The notes under the pieces were generated by a model. It did no database searches and was not told the origin of the DNA. It was given only the letters and a program-made list of their open reading frames with translations. 64,000 bases of DNA from UBA1181 sp045226255 (GTDB taxonomy: Bacteria > Bacteroidota > Bacteroidia > Bacteroidales > Paludibacteraceae), in assembly GCA_045226255.1 (NCBI GenBank), contig JBGVCG010000016.1:186001-250000 (forward strand), in the 5' to 3' direction. Of the stretch, positions 58,345 through 64,000 are shown one piece after another. Within the stretch, counting starts at the first letter, position 1, and every line of letters starts with the position of its first letter. Made by a program: the position numbers and the translations under genes.

Positions 58345-60810
58345 ATGAACATTTCGTACAATTGGTTAAAAAAGTATATCAATCTTGATATAGAGCCAGA
58401 AGAAGTCTCAAAGGTTTTAACCTCGATAGGTCTTGAGGTCGGTGGAGTTGAAGAGATACAATCCATCAAAGGAGGATTGGAAGGATTAGTAGTGGGTGAG
58501 GTATTGGAATGCGTGGAGCATCCAGACTCCGACCATCTTCATGTTACGAAAGTCAATGTAGGTCAGGGCGAGCCCCTGCAGATCGTGTGCGGCGCAGCCA
58601 ACTGCCGTACCGGAATCAAAACCATCGTCGCCACCCTCGGCACGAAGTTGTACGAAGGCGACAAATGTTCCACCATCACTAAATTCAAGCTCCGTGGCGT
58701 AGATTCCTACGGAATGCTCTGCGCCGAAGACGAGATCGGTGTCGGAACCAGTCATGCGGGCATCATCGAGTTGCCGGCGGACGTGCCAGTAGGCACATTA
58801 GCCAAGACATACTACGGCATCGAGACAGACTATGTGATCGAGGTGGACATCACCCCGAACCGTATCGACGCGACCTCCCATTACGGTGTGGCGCGCGACC
58901 TTGCGGCTTACTTCCAATACCATCAGCCAGGGAAGTACAAACTCAGCAAGCCAGATGTTTCCGCCTTCAAGGTGGACGATAATAGTTGCCCTGTGAAAGT
59001 GGACGTGGAGAACACAGCCGCTTGCACCCGCTACTCCGGCGTGGCCATCACAGGCATCACGGTAAAGGAATCCCCTAAATGGATGCAGAACGCCCTGAAG
59101 GCCATCGGTCTCAGGCCAATCAATAACGTGGTGGATGCCACCAACTATCTGCTGCACGCATTAGGCCAGCCGCTCCACGCCTTCGATTTGGACAAGATGG
59201 CAGGCAAGCACATCATCGTCAAGACATTGTCCGACGGAACCAAGTTCACCACGCTCGATGGTGTGGAGAGGACATTGACAGCCAACGACTTGATGATATG
59301 CGACGAGAAAGGCGGTGCCTGCCTCGCTGGTGTGTTCGGCGGATTGGAATCAGGTGTCACCGATTCCACCCGCAACATCTTCCTCGAGAGCGCATGCTTC
59401 AACCCTGTATACATCAGGAAGACAGCCCGCAGATTCGGACTCAACACAGATGCGTCGTTCCGTTACGAGAGAGGTTGCGACCCTAACAATACGATTTACA
59501 TCCTGAAGTGCGCCGCGCTCCTCATCAAGGAGTTGGCGGGCGGTAACATATCGAGCGAAGTGCACGACATCTACCCTACCCCTGTTGCGCCATTCCCTGT
59601 GGATATCACCTACAACAAGATCAACACCCTCATCGGCAAGGAGATCAAGAAGGAAGAGGTGAAGACCATCCTTTCCGGCCTTGAGATAGAGATCAAGAAG
59701 GAGGACGAGAACGGACTTTCGCTCGCCGTACCTACCTACAGAGTCGATGTGACCAGGGATGTGGACGTGATCGAAGACCTGCTTCGTATCTATGGCTACG
59801 ATAACGTGCAAGAGGGCTTGTCTCTCAACTCATCCATCGCCTACTCACCACGTCCGAACAGTCTGAAGCTCCAGAACCTCATTTCAGAGCAATTGACAGG
59901 CTGCGGATTCAACGAGATACTCAACAATTCACTCACGAAGATCTCCTACTACGCTGAGTCGGAGAAATATCCTATCAAGAACGCTGTGATGGTGATGAAC
60001 CCATTGAGCGCCGACTTAGGATGCATGAGACAATCATTGCTTTTCGGCGGATTGGAAAGTGTAGCCTACAACGTGAACAGGAAGAATGCGGACATCAAGT
60101 TCTATGAGTTCGGCAATTGTTACCACAAAAATCCCGAGAAGGAATCCACGGAAGAAGCTCCGTTGAAGCCTTATTCGGAGGAACTTCACCTCGGCATCTG
60201 GTTGAGCGGTAACAAGACCACCCAAAGCTGGGTTTTGAGGCAAGAGAAGACCTCCTTCTACCAGTTGAGGGCATATGTCGAGAACATATTCGCAAGGCTT
60301 GGATTCGAGCAAAAAGGCTTGGTATACGGCGGATATGACGACGAATTCATTTCAGACGGAATGACCATCATGACCCACACGGGCAAACTGCTCGCCACAT
60401 TGGGAGTCGTATCCAAGAAGGCATTGAACATCTTCGGATTGGAGAGCAATGTATACTACGCCGATTTGGAGTGGAACAAAATCCTATCCGAGTTGAAGAA
60501 CCACAAGGTCACCTACAAAGAGATCTCCAAGTTCCCAGAAGTGAAGAGGGATTTAGCGCTGTTGATCAACAAATCGACCACATTCGAGGACATCGCCAAG
60601 GTGGCCATGGAGACGGAAAAGAAATTCATCAAGAACATCTATCTCTTCGACGTATACGAGGGAAAGAACCTCGAGTCAGGCAAGAAATCATATGCGGTAA
60701 GCTTCATCCTGCAAGACGAGGCGAAGACGATGAAAGATGGTCAAATCGACGCCATCATGAACAAATTGATGAAGAATTTCGAGGAAAAATTAGGTGCGAA
60801 AATCCGTTAA
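58345..60810 (+). CDS. pheT: Phenylalanine-tRNA ligase beta subunit
   Basis: The 821-residue protein is full length for bacterial PheT. It begins MNISYNWLKKYINLDIEPEE and has the tRNA-binding (EMAP-like) domain at about 40-150 (VVGEVLECVEHPDSDHLHVTKVNVG). B3/B4 and B5 domains follow, then the core fold, and a C-terminal anticodon-binding (FDX-ACB) domain (KFPEVKRDLALLINKSTTFEDI). With PheS, encoded elsewhere, it charges tRNA-Phe. It is preceded by an AT-rich spacer and followed after 29 nt by a clear intrinsic terminator, so it looks like a single-gene unit. Confidence 0.97.
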   Translation: MNISYNWLKKYINLDIEPEEVSKVLTSIGLEVGGVEEIQSIKGGLEGLVVGEVLECVEHPDSDHLHVTKVNVGQGEPLQIVCGAANCRTGIKTIVATLGTKLYEGDKCSTITKFKLRGVDSYGMLCAEDEIGVGTSHAGIIELPADVPVGTLAKTYYGIETDYVIEVDITPNRIDATSHYGVARDLAAYFQYHQPGKYKLSKPDVSAFKVDDNSCPVKVDVENTAACTRYSGVAITGITVKESPKWMQNALKAIGLRPINNVVDATNYLLHALGQPLHAFDLDKMAGKHIIVKTLSDGTKFTTLDGVERTLTANDLMICDEKGGACLAGVFGGLESGVTDSTRNIFLESACFNPVYIRKTARRFGLNTDASFRYERGCDPNNTIYILKCAALLIKELAGGNISSEVHDIYPTPVAPFPVDITYNKINTLIGKEIKKEEVKTILSGLEIEIKKEDENGLSLAVPTYRVDVTRDVDVIEDLLRIYGYDNVQEGLSLNSSIAYSPRPNSLKLQNLISEQLTGCGFNEILNNSLTKISYYAESEKYPIKNAVMVMNPLSADLGCMRQSLLFGGLESVAYNVNRKNADIKFYEFGNCYHKNPEKESTEEAPLKPYSEELHLGIWLSGNKTTQSWVLRQEKTSFYQLRAYVENIFARLGFEQKGLVYGGYDDEFISDGMTIMTHTGKLLATLGVVSKKALNIFGLESNVYYADLEWNKILSELKNHKVTYKEISKFPEVKRDLALLINKSTTFEDIAKVAMETEKKFIKNIYLFDVYEGKNLESGKKSYAVSFILQDEAKTMKDGQIDAIMNKLMKNFEEKLGAKIR

Positions 60811-60839
60811 TCGATCGGACAAACCATAAAATCGAGGAA

Positions 60840-60867
60840 GGGGACTCCTGCTTGGAATCCCCTTTTT
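60840..60867 (+). terminator. Intrinsic terminator after pheT
   Basis: GGGGACTCC (60840-60848) pairs with GGAATCCCC (60854-60862) across a TGCTT loop, with one G-U pair, and is followed by TTTTT. The stem is GC-rich and lies 29 nt past the pheT stop. Confidence 0.85.
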
Positions 60868-60920
60868 CATTGGTTTTCATCACCAATAAAAGGGTGAAAA
60901 ACAATCATAAAGATTTTTGG

Positions 60921-60951
60921 TTTGTAGTAATAGAAAAAATCATTACCTTTG
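60921..60951 (+). promoter_or_regulatory. Consensus Bacteroidetes promoter of tig
   Basis: TTTG (60921-60924) is followed after exactly 19 nt by TACCTTTG (60944-60951), a full match to the TTTG-N19-TAnnTTTG promoter. Transcription would start near 60958, leaving a leader of roughly 35 nt before the tig ATG at 60992. Confidence 0.8.
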
Positions 60952-60991
60952 CACCCTGATTTACAAAAGAATTATACTTAAAATAAACAAT

Positions 60992-62359
60992 ATGAATATC
61001 GCTAGAAAAGACATCGACGCTACGAACGCGATCATCACAATGCAAGTTGTGAAGGCAGATTACCAAGATGCGGTGGAGAAGACACTCCGCAAATACAAAC
61101 AAAGAGCAAACGTACCAGGATTCCGTCCAGGAAATGTTCCGATGACGATGGTAAAGAAGCTGTACGGTAAGGCTGCCATGGCAGACGAGATCAACAACAT
61201 CATTTCAGAGAAATTGATGGAATACATCAAAGAGAACAACATCGAGATCCTCGGTCAGCCGCTTCCTAACAAGACAGAGCAGAAAGAGATCGATTTCAGC
61301 AAGGAGGAAGATTTCGAGTTCAAATTTGACATAGCGATAGCACCTGAGAACAAATTGGTTTTGAGCAACAAGATCAATGCTCCATACTACGAGATCGAGG
61401 TCAGCGATGACATGGTGAACAACGCTGTAAAGTCATACCAAGACCGTTTCGGTTCTTACGACGAGGCGAAGGACGTAGTTGAGTCTGACGTAGTGAAGGG
61501 CGACATCGTGGAGATGCGCACCAAGACAAAGGAGAAGGAAGACGGCATCAAGGTAGAAGATGCGGTTCTTTGCCCTAAATACATGAAGGACGCAGACCAG
61601 AAGGCCCTCTTCGTAGGCGCTAAGGTAGGCGCATCCATTTCGTTCAACCCTAAGAAGGCATTCGAGAACGAAGGTGAGATCGCTTCACTCTTGAAGATCA
61701 AGAGAGAAGAGGTTGCAGCAGTAGATGCAGACTTCAAGTTCACCATCAAGAGCGTGACCCGTTTCAAGGCAGCTGAGTTGAACCAAGAGTTGTTCGACAA
61801 GGCTCTTGGCGAGGGTGTTGTAAAGAGCGAGGAGGAGTTCAAGGCTCGCTTGGCGGACGACGTCAAGAAATCCCTCGTAGCCGACAGCGACTACAAGTTG
61901 TTGCTCGACTCACAAAAAATCTTGGCAAAGGAAGCGTTCGGTGACGCTGCGTTCCCTGACGCATTCTTGAAACGTTGGGTATCCGAGACGAACGAGAAGA
62001 TCAGTGCGGAAGACCTCGAAACACAATATCCAATGATGTTGGAGGACTTGAAGTGGCAACTGACCAAGAACAAGATCGCCACAGACAACCAAGTGAAGAT
62101 CGAGGAAGGCGACATGATGGACTTCGCAAAGAAGACCGCACAGGCTCAATTCGCTCAATACGGAATGTCAACCGTTCCTACGGACGTTTTGGAGAACTAT
62201 GCGAAAGAGATGTTGAAGAAGAGAGAGTCCGCACAACAAATCATGGAGCGCGTTTTGGAAGAGAAAGTAATGAATGTTGTGAAGTCCAAAATCAAATTGG
62301 ATGTCAAGAAAGTTTCACTTGAAGAGTTCAACAAACTGTTCTCAGAGCAAGGGAAATAA
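60992..62359 (+). CDS. tig: Trigger factor, ribosome-associated chaperone
   Basis: I start at ATG 60992 (455 residues, MNIARKDIDATNAIITM) because the longer frame would include the promoter. The N-terminal ribosome-binding domain has the signature PGFRPGNVPMTMVKKLYG near residues 43-60. The middle region corresponds to the PPIase-like domain, with low conservation of catalytic residues as often seen in Bacteroidetes. The helical C-terminal chaperone domain ends KVSLEEFNKLFSEQGK. It binds nascent chains at the ribosome exit. Neighbouring clpP and clpX is the usual bacterial order. Confidence 0.95.
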   Translation: MNIARKDIDATNAIITMQVVKADYQDAVEKTLRKYKQRANVPGFRPGNVPMTMVKKLYGKAAMADEINNIISEKLMEYIKENNIEILGQPLPNKTEQKEIDFSKEEDFEFKFDIAIAPENKLVLSNKINAPYYEIEVSDDMVNNAVKSYQDRFGSYDEAKDVVESDVVKGDIVEMRTKTKEKEDGIKVEDAVLCPKYMKDADQKALFVGAKVGASISFNPKKAFENEGEIASLLKIKREEVAAVDADFKFTIKSVTRFKAAELNQELFDKALGEGVVKSEEEFKARLADDVKKSLVADSDYKLLLDSQKILAKEAFGDAAFPDAFLKRWVSETNEKISAEDLETQYPMMLEDLKWQLTKNKIATDNQVKIEEGDMMDFAKKTAQAQFAQYGMSTVPTDVLENYAKEMLKKRESAQQIMERVLEEKVMNVVKSKIKLDVKKVSLEEFNKLFSEQGK

Positions 62360-62378
62360 TAAAAATTTTCAAAAAATC

Positions 62379-62412
62379 AATCCCGACAACAAAAATTGCC
62401 GGGATTTTTTTT
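62379..62412 (+). terminator. Intrinsic terminator after tig
   Basis: AATCCCG (62379-62385) pairs with CGGGATT (62400-62406) and is followed by eight T residues (62405-62412). It lies 19 nt past the tig stop and separates tig from clpP. Confidence 0.85.
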
Positions 62413-62443
62413 GGTTTTAAATAAAAAAGTTTTATTAATTTAG
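62410..62443 (+). promoter_or_regulatory. Possible promoter of clpP-clpX
   Basis: TTTG (62410-62413) and TAATTTAG (62436-62443) are separated by 22 nt, near the consensus but with one mismatch in the -7 element and slightly long spacing. It lies 44 nt before the clpP ATG. Confidence 0.35.
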
Positions 62444-62487
62444 TAAACCAAATAGAAGAGTAAAAAGACAGATTAATATTTAATAAA

Positions 62488-63165
62488 ATGATGGAAAAAA
62501 ATGATTTCAGGAAATATGCGGTAGGTCATCTGGGGATGAACGGATTAGCGTTAGACCAATACACTTCCCGCATATCGAACAGCTACATATCACCCAGCAT
62601 CTTGGAGGAACGTCAATTGAACGTGACACAAATGGACGTCTTTTCAAGGCTAATGATGGACCGCATCATATTTCTCGGGACCGAGGTGGACGACTACTCC
62701 GCCAACGTGATACAGGCGCAATTACTCTATTTGGACTCGTCCGATCCGGGGAAAGACATCTCAATATACCTGAACACCCCTGGTGGCTCGGTATATGCAG
62801 GCTTAGGCATCTATGACACGATGCAGTACATCGGATGTGACGTAGCGACCATCTGCACCGGCATGGCGGCATCCATGGGTGCGGTTCTACTGGTGGCCGG
62901 GACAAAAGGGAAACGCTCCGCATTGAAGCATTCCCGCGTCATGATCCACCAACCCATGGGAGGAGCCCAGGGACAAGCGTCGGATATTGAAATCACGGCG
63001 AGAGAGATCCAGAAGCTGAAGAAAGAGCTATATACAATCATAGCAGACCATTCCGGAAACTCATACGAAAAGATTTTTCAAGACTCCGACAGGGATTATT
63101 GGATGACAGCCGAAGAAGCGAAAGCGTACGGCATGATCGATGAAGTATTAGTGCGGAACAAATAA
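62488..63165 (+). CDS. clpP: ATP-dependent Clp protease proteolytic subunit
   Basis: The 225-residue serine protease has the full triad: Ser129 in GMAASMGAVLL, His154 in RVMIHQPMGG, and Asp203 in SDRDYWM. The N-terminal extension relative to E. coli ClpP is typical of Bacteroidetes. Two ATGs occur at the start (62488, 62491) and either could be used. Its partner unfoldase gene clpX begins 15 nt later. It degrades unfolded or tagged proteins in the cytoplasm. Confidence 0.97.
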   Translation: MMEKNDFRKYAVGHLGMNGLALDQYTSRISNSYISPSILEERQLNVTQMDVFSRLMMDRIIFLGTEVDDYSANVIQAQLLYLDSSDPGKDISIYLNTPGGSVYAGLGIYDTMQYIGCDVATICTGMAASMGAVLLVAGTKGKRSALKHSRVMIHQPMGGAQGQASDIEITAREIQKLKKELYTIIADHSGNSYEKIFQDSDRDYWMTAEEAKAYGMIDEVLVRNK

Positions 63166-63180
63166 GCGGAAGAGGAATAG

Positions 63181-64000
63181 ATGGCAACGAACACGAAAAG
63201 CACGAACAGGTGCAGTTTCTGTGGCAGGTCACAGAAGGAAGTGAATATGTTGATCACTGGACCTTCCGTTAATATCTGCGACGAATGCGTGAGGATGGCT
63301 TACGAGATAGTCGAAAGCAACAAGAAAGAATTTGGAGAGAACTCCGACTTCGACGCGAAAGACCTTCCTAAGCCAATTGAGATAAAACAGTTCCTCGACC
63401 AGTATGTCATCGGACAGGATGTGGCGAAGAAAACCCTTTCCGTAGCGGTCTACAACCATTACAAAAGGCTTATGCAGCCTAAGGACGACGAGGGTGTTGA
63501 GATTGAAAAATCCAACATCATCATGGTTGGAGCGACGGGAACGGGGAAGACTCTTCTTGCGAAGACCATCGCAAAACTCCTGAAGGTGCCATTCGCAATC
63601 GTTGATGCCACAGTTTTGACGGAAGCGGGCTATGTGGGCGAGGATATCGAGAGCATACTCACCCGATTGCTCCAAGCGTCAGACTACGATGTCAAGGCGG
63701 CCGAACGAGGCATTGTCTTCATCGACGAGATAGACAAGATAGCCCGCAAGGGAGACAACCCGTCCATCACGAGGGACGTGAGTGGAGAGGGAGTCCAGCA
63801 AGGCTTACTTAAGCTATTGGAAGGATCCATCGTGAACGTGCCGCCGCAAGGAGGACGTAAGCATCCGGACCAAAAGATGATACCGGTGGACACCAAAAAC
63901 ATTCTCTTCATCTGCGGAGGGGCGTTCGATGGCATCGAGCATAAGATCGCCCATAGGCTCAACACCAAAGTAGTGGGGTACGCCGCAGCGAAAAGGCAGG
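63181..64000 (+). CDS. clpX: ClpX ATPase, C-terminus cut by window edge
   Basis: The frame opens at ATG 63181 and runs past the right edge after about 273 codons. It has the N-terminal zinc-binding domain (CSFCGRS, then ICDECV), the Walker A motif GATGTGKT, Walker B FIDEIDKIARK, and RDVSGEGVQQGLLKLLEG. Thus the AAA+ core is present up to the ICGGAFDGIE region. It unfolds substrates and feeds them to ClpP. The 15-nt gap to clpP implies co-transcription. Confidence 0.96.
   Translation, partial: MATNTKSTNRCSFCGRSQKEVNMLITGPSVNICDECVRMAYEIVESNKKEFGENSDFDAKDLPKPIEIKQFLDQYVIGQDVAKKTLSVAVYNHYKRLMQPKDDEGVEIEKSNIIMVGATGTGKTLLAKTIAKLLKVPFAIVDATVLTEAGYVGEDIESILTRLLQASDYDVKAAERGIVFIDEIDKIARKGDNPSITRDVSGEGVQQGLLKLLEGSIVNVPPQGGRKHPDQKMIPVDTKNILFICGGAFDGIEHKIAHRLNTKVVGYAAAKRQ

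Noticed and set aside
1..64000. CRISPR arrays, rRNA genes, insertion sequences, prophage
   Set aside because: No regularly spaced repeats, rRNA-like segments, transposase or integrase motifs were seen on either strand.

Overview
The window looks like a chromosomal segment of a Bacteroidales bacterium (Bacteroidaceae/Prevotellaceae-like; genus not resolvable by eye). Three things point there: promoters of the TTTG-N19/21-TAnnTTTG type, an UpxY-family antiterminator heading a capsule operon, and the housekeeping order pheT, tig, clpP, clpX.

About 1-46.7 kb, all on the minus strand, is one continuous surface-polysaccharide super-locus that I divide into three modules. Read in the direction of transcription (high to low coordinates), module C (46.7-33.1 kb) has a small ORF, a WecA-type initiating transferase, Wza-like exporter, Wzc-like tyrosine kinase, PHP phosphatase, DegT aminotransferase, WbqC-like protein, five glycosyltransferases and an EpsG-type polymerase. 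Module B (32.9-13.3 kb) has UpxY, a second WecA-Wza-Wzc set, a fatty-acid-synthase-like mini-cassette (NeuD-like acyltransferase, ACP, two KAS III enzymes, SDR), two flippases, WecB and WecC making UDP-ManNAcA, a Wzy polymerase, a GT4, a hexapeptide acyltransferase, an alpha/alpha-toroid protein and a WecG/TagA/CpsF transferase. Module A (13.1 kb to the left edge) has a third, diverged Wza-Wzc pair, GT2 enzymes, a sugar epimerase, a flippase, an F420-hydrogenase-beta-like iron-sulfur protein paired with a pyruvyl transferase, and an AT-rich run of glycosyltransferases continuing past the edge. The modules are uneven: C has no flippase and B has two, so parts may be shared.

From 47.1 to 54.3 kb on the plus strand lie a beta-helix-like lipoprotein, a secreted EEP-family nuclease/phosphatase, a LytS/LytTR two-component pair, an FAD-dependent dehydrogenase and a membrane protein with TerB-like segments. 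Facing it (57.2-54.3 kb, minus) are three tandem paralogues combining an N-terminal membrane anchor, a TerB-like helical region, a charged linker and a C-terminal J domain. A secreted alpha/beta hydrolase with Asp at the usual nucleophile-Ser position follows.

From 58.3 kb the plus strand carries pheT, tig, clpP and the start of clpX, with clear intrinsic terminators after pheT and tig and a consensus Bacteroidetes promoter before tig.

The most unusual parts are the acyl-ACP cassette inside capsule module B, which I infer makes a hydroxyacyl decoration for an amino sugar, and the TerB/J-domain membrane cluster. No tRNA, rRNA, CRISPR or insertion sequence was recognised. Statements on similarity and composition are by eye, not computed alignments.
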